A stretch of DNA of 64,000 nt from an alpha proteobacterium SCGC AAA536-K22 (lineage in GTDB: Bacteria; Pseudomonadota; Alphaproteobacteria; Puniceispirillales; Marisalimonadaceae): positions 39,517 through 103,516 of the forward strand of contig ATWQ01000005.1 of NCBI GenBank assembly GCA_000421325.1, written 5' to 3'. Positions 37,704-49,612 of this stretch are shown here, one piece after another. Numbering within the stretch: the stretch's first letter is position 1; every line of letters begins with the position of its first letter. A program made the translations under genes and the position numbers. The notes beneath the pieces are model-generated. The model had not been told where the DNA came from. It did not search any database and saw only the letters and a list, made by a program, of their open reading frames with translations.

Positions 37704-38831
37704 TCATAAAATATGTCCAGATTTCTTGGATTTTGTATCTAGGTATTTTTTATTATACTTATTAGGATCGATTTTAATGGGTATACGTTCAGTTACGTTT
37801 ATACCTAATTTTGATAAGTTCTCTACTTTTCTCGGATTATTGGTAATTAACTTAACTTTGGTAATTTTTAACTGTGATAACATTTCTTTGACTGGGTAAT
37901 ATAATCTTTCATCATCATTGAAGCCTAGATCTTCATTGGCCTCAACAGTATCCATACCAGTTTCTTGTAAAGAATAGGCTCTAAGTTTATTCAATAAACC
38001 TATATCACGTCCTTCTTGTGCTAAGTAGATTAAAACACCTTCGTTTGCCTGCGCCATAATTTTAATAGATTGTTTTAATTGTTGACCACAATCACATTTT
38101 AAACTTTCAAGAACGTCTCCAGTGATGCATTGGCTGTGAACTCTAACTAAAGTATTATGTTCAAGTTCTGTATCAATTTGTCTGGTTTTTCCAAAAACTA
38201 AGCAAAAATGTTCATCCCCACCATCTTTAGGCCTAAAAATTATAATCTCACAATTTTCGGTTTCAGCAATTGGTACTTTAGCCTTAACTGACATAACCAA
38301 ACTTTCAGCAGTATTTTTTTCATAATATTTTATATCACTTATGTTTACATGTATTAAATTATTATTAAATGCCCATTGATTTATATTTTCAGGTGCAACA
38401 TTTGATACCGTGGACATTAAACCAGCGGGAAGAAGTCTTGATTGTCTTAAAATTAACAAACAATAAAACACAATACTTTCATTACTTTCTGCAATAACAC
38501 CATTTATAATTGGAATTTTGTGTCCTGTAAGTGGCATACAAAGTGATAAAACATCATGCAAAGACCAATCTTTATCAATTAAAATTGAACATGATTGATC
38601 AGTAATTTCTATACCTATTGCATTACAACGGTTATTTGATAAAATAATAGTGGGTCTTGATAATGCACGTTCAGATAGGTCTTGAACTGTATCTTTTTGT
38701 ATCAATTCAGATGCTACTAATAAAACTGAGTATCTAGAATTAGGGTCTGAAATTACTATTTTACCACCCCTTCTAAGCTCTGATATTGCTCTTTCTATTT
38801 TTAATGTTAAAGTTCTATCATTCATAATCAT
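37704..38831 (-). CDS. ribA: GTP cyclohydrolase II with degenerate N-terminal DHBP-synthase-like domain
   Basis: 375 residues. The C-terminal ~200 residues are RibA, which opens GTP in riboflavin synthesis: LVRVHSQCITGDVLESLKCDCGQQL supplies the three zinc Cys (described here by HSQCITGDV and KCDCGQQL), then YLAQEGRDIGLLNKLRAYSLQ with the catalytic region, and ITNNPRKVENLSKLGI. The N-terminal ~170 residues align in shape with RibB, but the acidic DDEDRENEGDL motif reads DPNSRYSVLLV, so DHBP synthase activity is probably lost. Two ATGs are possible starts (38831 and 38825). Confidence 0.93.
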   Translation of the reverse strand: MIMNDRTLTLKIERAISELRRGGKIVISDPNSRYSVLLVASELIQKDTVQDLSERALSRPTIILSNNRCNAIGIEITDQSCSILIDKDWSLHDVLSLCMPLTGHKIPIINGVIAESNESIVFYCLLILRQSRLLPAGLMSTVSNVAPENINQWAFNNNLIHVNISDIKYYEKNTAESLVMSVKAKVPIAETENCEIIIFRPKDGGDEHFCLVFGKTRQIDTELEHNTLVRVHSQCITGDVLESLKCDCGQQLKQSIKIMAQANEGVLIYLAQEGRDIGLLNKLRAYSLQETGMDTVEANEDLGFNDDERLYYPVKEMLSQLKITKVKLITNNPRKVENLSKLGINVTERIPIKIDPNKYNKKYLDTKSKKSGHIL

Positions 38832-38877
38832 ATGTTTTAAAAATTAGCATTTATAATAATTGTTTAGGACAACTTCT

Positions 38878-39564
38878 TTGGAAAATAAACTATCTATATT
38901 AATATATGAAAAAGAAAAACATTTAAACTCTATTTTGCATCAACAAATTTTAGATACAGTCGATTATGAACCATATCCTGTCCACGACCAAATAAAATTT
39001 ATTGAATTAGTAAATAAAAAAACGTTTGATATTTGTATTTTGAATATTGACAATATTGTATCTAAATCATACGATTTTTTTGCTAACCTTTTAGACAAAA
39101 ACCGTAATATACATATAATTGTTTATTATGATGAATTAATCAATTATCATACCCCTAACAATCTTAAAATTATTCTTTTAAAAAAACCTTTTAAATTGAG
39201 TATTTTACTTGATAAATTAGACGACATAAAATTAATAAAAAATAAAAATAAAAAAATAATTTTAATGAAACATATAGAATATTTACCTAATAAGAAAATT
39301 TTGACCAATCTTATTACTGAAATCACACTACATTTAACTGAAAAAGAAAACTCACTTTTAAATTACCTTTATAATAATAGACACTTAAAGTTAACTAAAA
39401 ATAATTTATTGTACGATATTTGGGGTGTAAAAAAGGACGTTAATACACATACCTTAGAAACGCATATGTATAGGTTAAAACAGAAGTTATCTAAACTAGA
39501 ACCTAATTTATCTTTCTTCCTAATAAATGAAGATGGACTTTATTCATTAAATATTCATAAATAA
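38878..39564 (+). CDS. OmpR-type response regulator with degenerate receiver domain
   Basis: 228 residues from TTG at 38878, chosen because AGGA lies eight bases upstream. The first ~115 residues look like a receiver domain (ILIYEKEKHLNSILHQQ, DICILNID, IIVYYDE, ILLKKPFKLSILLDKL), but the phosphoacceptor position reads Asn (LN in ICILN, residue 56) and the N-terminal acidic pair is YEKE. The KKPF motif is kept. The C-terminal ~90 residues are a winged helix: LTEKENSLLNYLYNN, LLYDIWGVKKDVNTHTLETHMYRLKQKL. It probably binds DNA without phosphorylation control. No sensor kinase is adjacent. Confidence 0.82.
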   Translation: MENKLSILIYEKEKHLNSILHQQILDTVDYEPYPVHDQIKFIELVNKKTFDICILNIDNIVSKSYDFFANLLDKNRNIHIIVYYDELINYHTPNNLKIILLKKPFKLSILLDKLDDIKLIKNKNKKIILMKHIEYLPNKKILTNLITEITLHLTEKENSLLNYLYNNRHLKLTKNNLLYDIWGVKKDVNTHTLETHMYRLKQKLSKLEPNLSFFLINEDGLYSLNIHK

Positions 39565-39647
39565 AAAAATATATACAAAAATCATATCTAATTTACAAAT
39601 TATTAATTAGGTATTACTTAACAAAACTCTCTTAAAAGGGAATAATA

Positions 39648-39661
39648 TTTCTCATGAGAAA
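39648..39661. repeat. 14-bp perfect palindrome downstream of tRNA-Gln
   Basis: TTTCTCATGAGAAA. It lies between the response-regulator stop and the 3' end of the convergent tRNA-Gln gene. It could be a weak hairpin ending tRNA or regulator transcripts, although no T-run follows on either strand, or a protein-binding operator. Nothing else was recognised in this 133-base gap. Confidence 0.5.
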
Positions 39662-39697
39662 CTAAAAAATTCCAACTAAAATCTATGAAATTATTTT

Positions 39698-39772
39698 TGG
39701 CTGGGGCGGTAGGATTCGAACCTACGGTACACGAGATCAAAACCCGATGCCTTACCACTTGGCTACACCCCA
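39698..39772 (-). tRNA. tRNA-Gln (anticodon TTG)
   Basis: 75 bases including an encoded GCCA 3' end. Acceptor TGGGGTG pairs with CGCCCCA (one G-T pair). D arm TAGCC...GGC, anticodon loop TTTTGAT giving TTG, T arm GTAGG-TTCGAAT-CCTAC perfect. The first anticodon-stem pair (27-43) is T-T, a small defect. It lies 22 bases after the ispE stop on the same strand, so it may be processed from the ispE transcript. An ispE-tRNA-Gln order is also known in other proteobacteria. Confidence 0.96.
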
Positions 39773-39794
39773 ATTAGTTATTGAATTACATTAT

Positions 39795-40691
39795 TTAAAA
39801 TTTATTTTCAAGTATTTTAGAACAATGAACCCTGTTGACACTATAATCTCTTTTTTTCCCACCCCAAATAAAGTAATCATCCTTAAAGTACTTATGAATA
39901 TTTGTAATACTCTTGGAATCATTAAAGATACCAAAACATGTTGAGCCACTTCCAGACATACCATATGTGACTATATCAGGAATAGTTTTTAAAATTGTTA
40001 AAATAGATTGTATTTGGGGAGCTAAATGAATTGCTGGTTCAAGAAGAGAGTTGTAAATGATTATATTGTCAAAAAGAAACTTCTTTTTAACCAATATTTG
40101 TTCTGATTGAAAACTAAATTGGTTAAAAACTTCCTTAGTAGATAACTTAATATTAGGGTTTACCAATAAATAATAATAATTGCTGGAGACTATTTGCCTT
40201 TTAATTTTATTTCCATAGCCACTCAATTTTAAATTCTTACTCTCTAAACATGCAGGTATATCAGACCCTAACTTGTTCGCAATTTCATGAAGATTAGATA
40301 TGGATACTTCTTTTGATTTTCTTTCTATATTAAATAATTTTCTTAACAATATCAGCGTGGCTGCAGCATCCGCAGAACCACCACCTAGACCGGCACTAAT
40401 TGGAATATATTTGTCTAAAGAAATTTTAAATTTTTTTTTCCAACCAGTTAGGTTTCTGAATGCATTTAAAGACTCTAAAATTAAATTGTTTTTGGCATCA
40501 ATTTGTAATGACTTATCTGTGCTTCTTTGAAGGAAAACATCTTTTTCACTAAACTTAAAAAAAATTTTATCAGCCAATTCGAGAAAACATATGTCGCTTT
40601 CTAATAAATGCATACCATTTTTTGTTTTACCCTTAACAAATAAGTTTAAATTAAGTTTAGCAGGAGCAATTATTGAATAATAGTTATTCAT
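39795..40691 (-). CDS. ispE: 4-diphosphocytidyl-2-C-methyl-D-erythritol kinase
   Basis: GHMP kinase of the MEP isoprenoid pathway. 298 residues: APAKLNLNLFVKGKTKNGMHLLES at the N-terminus (seen in its APAKLNLNL part), the ATP-binding PISAGLGGGSADAAATL near residue 93, LGSDIPACL, and YGMSGSGSTCFGIF near 240. Overlaps the TPR gene by 8 bases and precedes tRNA-Gln. Confidence 0.96.
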   Translation of the reverse strand: MNNYYSIIAPAKLNLNLFVKGKTKNGMHLLESDICFLELADKIFFKFSEKDVFLQRSTDKSLQIDAKNNLILESLNAFRNLTGWKKKFKISLDKYIPISAGLGGGSADAAATLILLRKLFNIERKSKEVSISNLHEIANKLGSDIPACLESKNLKLSGYGNKIKRQIVSSNYYYLLVNPNIKLSTKEVFNQFSFQSEQILVKKKFLFDNIIIYNSLLEPAIHLAPQIQSILTILKTIPDIVTYGMSGSGSTCFGIFNDSKSITNIHKYFKDDYFIWGGKKRDYSVNRVHCSKILENKF

Positions 40692-42309
40692 ATCTTTTTA
40701 GTTTCGCTTGAATATTTGTAATTATGTTAGCATCAATCTCATATTTTATAGCCTTTCTCCATTCAAATACTGCCTCTTTTTTTCTATTTAACATCAAGTA
40801 ACAATCTCCAAGATGATCCAAAATCTCAGAGCTTCTTGGGAGAATAGAAATTGATTTTTCAAGAAAAAAAACAGCTTCATTGTAGTTTTTTCTTTTAAAT
40901 TCTACCCACCCTAAAGTATCAAGAAAAAATCCATTTTCTGGATCTATGGTCAAAGCTTGTTTTATTAAACTTAAGGCAAAGTTTAAATCTTGTTCTTTCA
41001 AGGCTAATTTGTAAGACACATAATTTAGAGTGTAAGTGTCTTTAGGGTTTCTTTTTAACAAATTTAATAATAAAGCTTTAGCTTCTTCCCATTTTCCAAT
41101 TTTATCCAAGTTTGAAGCGTATAAAAAAAGGTCTCGATCACTTTCACCATAAATATCTATGATTTTTTTATATATTTTTATGGATTCATGATATTCCTTT
41201 TTTGTTTTGTAATAACTGGCTAATTTATACAGAAGATATTTATTTTTTGGCCATATTTTAAAATTACTAAACAATAGATTTTCGTATTCATTTTCTTTAT
41301 TTAAAGATTTAATTATTGACATCGTTTTTATATTACTTGGTAAGAAAAAAAATGAATCAGAAGAAATAGACTTCAACTTTTTTAAAGCTAATTTATTTGT
41401 TTTTTCCAAGCTGTATAGTTCAGCTAATGAATATTTTGAAATGTCTAAGTTTGGACAAAGATAAATGCTCATTTCTAATAATATCTTTTGATAGAAATAT
41501 GAGTTTCCATTTTGTTCATTATTCAAAATAGAATTATTATACAACTTAGAAGCTAAAATTGTATGCAAATTTGGTATTTTATAATAAATATTATCATTAA
41601 ATGAAAAATTCTTAATAATAAATTTTTTATCAAATTGGTTAGATAATTTCTTCTGAATAATGTTTTCAAACTTTTGAATGTCATTTGATCTGAAGTAAAA
41701 GCCAGCTAAAAACAATACATCATTATTATTAAGATTTTCCGTTTCATAAATTTGATCAGCAATTTTCTTTAGACCTTTAGATTTATGGAAATTTTCTAAT
41801 ATTAAAAGTTCATGAATAGATTTTTTTTGTTTATCTTCATTTAAAATTGAACTCGATTTATTTTGTGTATTTGATATCCACAAATTTATTAACGGTGACA
41901 GCTCATTCAGGCCTTTATTAAGCTCATTTTTTTTGAAAAGATTAAAATTTTCCGTAAATTTATTTTTTTTAATATTTATTATATATTGAGGGTAATAATA
42001 TAAATCATTCTTTGAAAAATTAGATGCTAATGAATTTGATATTTTATTAGCAGCTTCAAATTCACCACTAACTAAATTAGAAAAAAACTTAAGCTGTAAA
42101 AGTTTAGGGTTATTTATTTTTTTTTCTAGGATTTCTCGAGCTTTGTATGCATCTCCCTTAGAAATATAGAAGTTGGCAGCAAGATATGTACCGCTATTAG
42201 AAGAAAATTTGTTTTTATAGTTATTAATGAAAATTTCTGGATTTTTTCCACTAATATTACAATTAGAAAAAGTTGATATTATAATAAAAAAGATAACAAT
42301 TTTGATCAT
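40684..42309 (-). CDS. Tetratricopeptide-repeat lipoprotein
   Basis: 541 residues from ATG 42309 (MIKIVIFFIII...), preferred over an in-frame TTG four codons upstream. The signal ends in FSNC, so Cys17 is probably lipidated. Helical repeats fill the protein. The clearest TPRs are at the C-terminus: WEEAKALLLNLLKRNPKDTYTLNYVSY, FALSLIKQALTIDPENGFFLDTLGW, and YNEAVFFLEKSISILPRSSEILDHLGDCYL (each a full A/B helix pair). This is the TPR protein commonly found upstream of ispE in alphaproteobacteria; its exact role is unknown. The likely site is the periplasmic face of a membrane. Confidence 0.87.
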   Translation of the reverse strand: MIKIVIFFIIISTFSNCNISGKNPEIFINNYKNKFSSNSGTYLAANFYISKGDAYKAREILEKKINNPKLLQLKFFSNLVSGEFEAANKISNSLASNFSKNDLYYYPQYIINIKKNKFTENFNLFKKNELNKGLNELSPLINLWISNTQNKSSSILNEDKQKKSIHELLILENFHKSKGLKKIADQIYETENLNNNDVLFLAGFYFRSNDIQKFENIIQKKLSNQFDKKFIIKNFSFNDNIYYKIPNLHTILASKLYNNSILNNEQNGNSYFYQKILLEMSIYLCPNLDISKYSLAELYSLEKTNKLALKKLKSISSDSFFFLPSNIKTMSIIKSLNKENEYENLLFSNFKIWPKNKYLLYKLASYYKTKKEYHESIKIYKKIIDIYGESDRDLFLYASNLDKIGKWEEAKALLLNLLKRNPKDTYTLNYVSYKLALKEQDLNFALSLIKQALTIDPENGFFLDTLGWVEFKRKNYNEAVFFLEKSISILPRSSEILDHLGDCYLMLNRKKEAVFEWRKAIKYEIDANIITNIQAKLKRYE

Positions 42310-42407
42310 AAAAATTACCAAAAAACAATAATAGCTTTTACATATATTAATTACACTCTAATCTAAAATTAAGATAAATATAAATAATTTCTTAAGAAAG
42401 TTATTCA

Positions 42408-43196
42408 TTGAAACAATCAGAAACTATATATAATAGAAATATTCTTAATGTATTAAAATTTTATGAAAGTATTGGTATTAATTTGCAAATTAACTTATCT
42501 CAAAATGAGATTAAAAAAGACCTATTAGAATTAACTAAACATAATAATAAGAAAAGTTTAGAAAATTTGATTGTAAACGAAGAAAAAAATTTATCTTCTT
42601 TTGAGGATAGTGCTGATAAAATTGATAAACTAGAAAATTCATTTAAAAATTTCAATGGTTGTAATTTAAAAAAAACAGCAACAAATTTTATAAATTTTCA
42701 AGGAAGTAAAAATGCTAATATATTATTCATTGATGGAACTCCTGACACAGAAGAAGATAAAGTTGGCAAATCCTTTGTTTCTGCAAAAGGAGACCTTTTC
42801 GACAAGATGCTTAATGCGATAAACTTAAAAAAAGATAATATATTTATTGTAAATGCAATACCTTGGCGTCCACCAGGAAACAGATACCCAACCGCAGAAG
42901 AAATAAAAATTTGTAGACCCTTTATTTTTAATTTGATAAAATTGCTAAGACCTAAGTTAATTGTGTGTCTGGGCGAAATTTCTACATATCAGATACTAGA
43001 TTTAAATCAGAGTTTTATAAAAACAAGAGGTAAATGGCACTCCCTAAAATCTAATCCAATAAATGATTTTGATGAAGAATATAACCCTTATGTACTTCCA
43101 ACTCTCAATATATCATACTTGTTAACTAGGCCCGATATGAAGAGACAAGCTTGGGAAGATATGAAATTATTAAGAGATAAAATTAGAGAAATTTGA
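42408..43196 (+). CDS. Uracil-DNA glycosylase superfamily protein, family 4-like with altered motifs
   Basis: 262 residues. The fold is recognisable from ANILFIDGTPDTEEDKVGKSF (family 4 GEGPGxxEDxxGxPF region, residues 104-123), GDLFDKMLNAI, VNAIPWRPPGNRYPTAEEI, IKICRPFIF, RPKLIVCLGEI and ISYLLTRPDMKRQAWEDM. Several signature residues differ: the first motif reads DGTPDTEED, the paired N-terminal Cys is CNLK (Cys85 then Lys88), the Cys before RPPGNR is Trp153, and the HPS motif is NIS (Asn234). An N-terminal ~80-residue Lys/Asn-rich region precedes the domain. Activity and the FeS cluster are doubtful. TTG start. Confidence 0.8.
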   Translation: MKQSETIYNRNILNVLKFYESIGINLQINLSQNEIKKDLLELTKHNNKKSLENLIVNEEKNLSSFEDSADKIDKLENSFKNFNGCNLKKTATNFINFQGSKNANILFIDGTPDTEEDKVGKSFVSAKGDLFDKMLNAINLKKDNIFIVNAIPWRPPGNRYPTAEEIKICRPFIFNLIKLLRPKLIVCLGEISTYQILDLNQSFIKTRGKWHSLKSNPINDFDEEYNPYVLPTLNISYLLTRPDMKRQAWEDMKLLRDKIREI

Positions 43197-43203
43197 AAAT
43201 TTT

Positions 43204-44982
43204 ATGAATATATTAATAAAAGAAAAATGTTTGCTTATTGTTATTTTATTTAATCTAACTCTTTTTAGTAGTTTTTCATTTGCAGAGGTTCCAAGTTATA
43301 GTAAAATTTTGTCATTAGAAGATATTAAAGTTTATAAGCAAATTTTTGATATACAAAAAAAATCTATTAGAAGTAAGAAATCAAAAGAGTGGATAAGAGT
43401 CGATAAACTTATAAAAAAAGTAAATAACAAAATCTTATTAGGTAATGTATATGCTGAAAGATATTTACATCCTACTGGGTGGAGAAGTTCTTTTAACGAT
43501 CTTAAAATTTGGTTGGAAAAATACAATGATCATCCTGATGCAACTAGAATTACAAGAATAGCTCTTAAAAGAAAGCCAAAAAACTCTAAATTTCCTAAAA
43601 AACCAACCACAGGTTTTTTGAATGGATATGGGACATACAAAGTAAATTCTCTTAAACCAAGATTTCCTTTAGATAATAAGAAATACAAAAGATATTCTTA
43701 CCAAACCTCAATTAAGTTGAGACGGAGTATAAATAAAAAACAAACACAATATGCAGAAAATTTATTAAATAGCAAAAAGGTAAAAAAATATTTAACTAAC
43801 AACGAATTATCTCAACTTAGAGCTGAATTATCTCATGCTTTTTTTATATTTAATAAAGATTATAAATCTTTAAGACAAGCAAGACTCTCAATGAGCTTGT
43901 CTGACGTGCCTAATCCTCTAGCTTTATGGGCCGGCGGTTTGGCATCTTGGAGAGCTAAAAATATTGAATCTTCAAAATATTTCTTTAACAAATTAGCTGA
44001 AATTAAGGGACCTGACGGAATAGCGGCAGCAGGTGGTTATTGGTCAGCACGTATTGCATTTTTTCTAGGAAACCCAAAAAAAGCCAATTATTTTTTGACA
44101 AAAGCAGCAACACGAGAACGAACTTTTTATGGTTCATTAGCTATGGCTTCTTTAGGATATAAATATAGTCCAAAATTTGATTTACCAAAATACGACATAA
44201 ATTTAATCAAAAAAATTTCTAAACATAACGGTGGTATAAGAGCTTTGGCACTTATAGAGGTACATCAGTTTCATAAAGCAGCTAGAGAGTTCAGAAAAAT
44301 CATTCCAAAATTTGATGTAAAGGACTACCCTCAATTATTATCATTTATTTCTAAAAATAACATGCCAGGATTAACATTTAGATTAGCAGCTATATTAAGA
44401 AATGATCATGGTCAAATCCATTTAGGTGGATTATACCCCATACCAGAATGGAAAATGGGTACCTCAGATTTAAAGGATAAAGCACTGGTTTACGCAATTG
44501 CTCGACAAGAATCTGGCTTTAATCCTAGGGCAAAGAGCTCTTCAAAAGCTATGGGAGTATTGCAAATAATTCCTTCGACTGCGGCTTTCATCATGAAAAA
44601 CAGAGAATATAGACTTAGAAGGAGTAAAAATCATCTGCTATACAATCCTCCTCACAATATTTTAATTGGTTCAAAATATATAAAATTTCTTTTGAAATTA
44701 CCAATAGTAAATCAAGACTTGATGTGGATGTTAGCAAGTTATAATGCTGGTCCAGGTAATTTTAAAAAATGGACAAAAGATAAAAACTACAAATACAAAG
44801 ATACATTGTTAATGCTAGAAAGCTTGCCTGCTAGAGAAACAAGAAACTATATTAAGTTAGTATTAACAAATTTATGGATTTATAAAATAAGATTTAATCA
44901 AGATAATAAAATTCTCAATACCTTAGCATCAGGGAAACCAATAGACTTTAAGGTTTTTTTTAAAGAAAAAGTAGGAAGTTAA
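43204..44982 (+). CDS. Soluble lytic murein transglycosylase
   Basis: 592 residues. Signal peptide ending near FSFAEV (residue ~28), a superhelical alpha-domain in the middle (LRAELSHAFF, NPLALWAGGLASWRAK, YWSARIAFFLGNPKKAN), and the C-terminal SLT lysozyme-like domain: VYAIARQESGFNPRAKSSSKAMG with the catalytic Glu, GVLQIIPSTA, NILIGSKYIKFLL, LASYNAGPGN and ARETRNYIKLV. Cleaves peptidoglycan glycans to anhydro-muropeptides in the periplasm. Seven bases after the UDG-like gene and four before moaB. Confidence 0.94.
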   Translation: MNILIKEKCLLIVILFNLTLFSSFSFAEVPSYSKILSLEDIKVYKQIFDIQKKSIRSKKSKEWIRVDKLIKKVNNKILLGNVYAERYLHPTGWRSSFNDLKIWLEKYNDHPDATRITRIALKRKPKNSKFPKKPTTGFLNGYGTYKVNSLKPRFPLDNKKYKRYSYQTSIKLRRSINKKQTQYAENLLNSKKVKKYLTNNELSQLRAELSHAFFIFNKDYKSLRQARLSMSLSDVPNPLALWAGGLASWRAKNIESSKYFFNKLAEIKGPDGIAAAGGYWSARIAFFLGNPKKANYFLTKAATRERTFYGSLAMASLGYKYSPKFDLPKYDINLIKKISKHNGGIRALALIEVHQFHKAAREFRKIIPKFDVKDYPQLLSFISKNNMPGLTFRLAAILRNDHGQIHLGGLYPIPEWKMGTSDLKDKALVYAIARQESGFNPRAKSSSKAMGVLQIIPSTAAFIMKNREYRLRRSKNHLLYNPPHNILIGSKYIKFLLKLPIVNQDLMWMLASYNAGPGNFKKWTKDKNYKYKDTLLMLESLPARETRNYIKLVLTNLWIYKIRFNQDNKILNTLASGKPIDFKVFFKEKVGS

Positions 44983-44986
44983 AATT

Positions 44987-45529
44987 ATGTCAACTCACAC
45001 TAATTTCATCCCTATAAATGTAGCCGTTGTAACTATATCTGATACTAGAGTTTTAGATAATGATAAGTCTGGAGATGTTTTAGAAAAAAGAGTTCTTGAA
45101 TCTAATCATAAAATTATTTCTAGAGAAATAGTAAAAGACGACTTTGATAAAATTTCTCAATTATTTCAAAATTTAATAAACAATAAAAAGATAGATGTAA
45201 TAATTTCTACAGGTGGAACAGGTCTTACCGGCAGAGATATAACACCAGAAGTGATGAAAACATTATTTGATAAAACAATAGATGGTTTTGGAGAGATGTT
45301 TCGATGGTTATCCTATAGTAAAATTGGAACATCTGCTTTACAATCACGTGCACTAGCGGGTGTTTCAAATGGAACTTATATTTTTTGTCTGCCTGGTTCT
45401 CCATCAGCTTGTCGTGATGGATGGGATCAGATCTTAATACATCAATTAGATATAAGACATAAACCATGTAATTTTGTAGAAATAATGCCAAGGCTCCTCG
45501 AACACAAATTGTCTCGTAAAAAGAATTAA
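44987..45529 (+). CDS. moaB: Molybdenum cofactor biosynthesis protein MoaB
   Basis: 180 residues of the MoaB/Mog fold. VAVVTISDTR near the N-terminus, DKSGDVL, VIISTGGTGLTGRDITPE (molybdopterin-binding), FGEMFRWLSYSKIGTSALQSRALAG, and FCLPGSPSACRDGW. It would adenylate molybdopterin for cofactor assembly. No other molybdenum genes are in the window. Overlaps rnhB by one base. Confidence 0.94.
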   Translation: MSTHTNFIPINVAVVTISDTRVLDNDKSGDVLEKRVLESNHKIISREIVKDDFDKISQLFQNLINNKKIDVIISTGGTGLTGRDITPEVMKTLFDKTIDGFGEMFRWLSYSKIGTSALQSRALAGVSNGTYIFCLPGSPSACRDGWDQILIHQLDIRHKPCNFVEIMPRLLEHKLSRKKN

Positions 45530-46215
45530 TGGCAAATTTTGATTTAGAGAATAAATCATCAAGTAATAAAATTATAATGATTGGAGTAGATGAAGCCGGA
45601 AGAGGTTCTTGGGCAGGTCCATTAGTAGCAACGGCGTCATGGTTAGACTTTAAAGAATATAAATCTTTACATAGAGAAATAGATGACAGTAAAAAATTAA
45701 CAACAAATAAGCGTAAGGAAATTATACTATCGTTAAATAATTCAGTAAAATATTGTAGTTCAATTTCTTCAGAAAGAGAGATTGATATTTACGGACTTAC
45801 ATTCGCAAATACAATGGCCATGAAAAGATCAATATTTTGTCTTCTTGAAATTTTAAGTAATTATGTTGTTTATAAAAATTATGAATTTCAAATATTTATT
45901 GATGGGAAATATAAACCAAACTTTTTAGAGTTTGAAAATTCATTAAAAATAAAACAATTTAAAATAGTCTCTAATAATATAATTCCACTTATTAAAGGGG
46001 ACAGTAAGTCTAAAACAATAGCTCTAGCAAGTATTATAGCCAAAGAGACTAGGGACAATATAATGAGACAATATTCTTTAAAATATCCAAATTATTCTTT
46101 TAATAAACACTTTGGCTATGGAACAATCAAACATAAGGAAGCTATTGTAAAGCATGGAATTTTAGGATTACATAGAAAGTCATTTAAACCAATGTCTACT
46201 ATATATAGTCAATAA
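45529..46215 (+). CDS. rnhB: Ribonuclease HII
   Basis: Cleaves RNA in RNA-DNA hybrids, including single ribonucleotides in DNA. 228 residues: IGVDEAGRGSWAGPLVATA (DEAGRG active-site motif), DDSKKLTTNKR, IKGDSKSKTIALASIIAKETRD, and NKHFGYGTIKHKEAIVKHG. Its start ATG overlaps the moaB TAA by one base. It neighbours ccrM, with a 116-base gap. Confidence 0.96.
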   Translation: MANFDLENKSSSNKIIMIGVDEAGRGSWAGPLVATASWLDFKEYKSLHREIDDSKKLTTNKRKEIILSLNNSVKYCSSISSEREIDIYGLTFANTMAMKRSIFCLLEILSNYVVYKNYEFQIFIDGKYKPNFLEFENSLKIKQFKIVSNNIIPLIKGDSKSKTIALASIIAKETRDNIMRQYSLKYPNYSFNKHFGYGTIKHKEAIVKHGILGLHRKSFKPMSTIYSQ

Positions 46216-46291
46216 ATTTTTTAAATTTACATATATTGTGTAAAGTAATTTTTTACAACTAAGTCATTGACATTAATAAATAATTATCATT

Positions 46292-46300
46292 TTATCCACA
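46292..46300 (+). promoter_or_regulatory. DnaA box upstream of ccrM
   Basis: Exact TTATCCACA, 32 bases before the ccrM ATG in the rnhB-ccrM gap. Outside the origin no other perfect copy was noticed in the window's non-coding DNA. DnaA control of ccrM would fit the known cell-cycle timing of the gene in Caulobacter, but binding here is inference. Confidence 0.7.
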
Positions 46301-46325
46301 ATATATTCATAGGTTATCAAGGTAA

Positions 46326-49566
<3,241 letters not shown>

Positions 49567-49612
49567 AATTATCCTTAATTTTTGCAATGATCCATTAAAA
49601 TAATAACATTTT

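Noticed and set aside
38832..38877. FMN riboswitch upstream of ribA
   Set aside because: The gap between ribA and the divergent regulator is under 50 bases and has no RFN-type conserved blocks.
43391..43402. Extra DnaA box AGTGGATAA in slt
   Set aside because: One mismatch and inside coding sequence; expected by chance.
49567..49612. Glycine riboswitch upstream of glcB
   Set aside because: The gap is only 46 bases, far too short, and shows no aptamer-like sequence.
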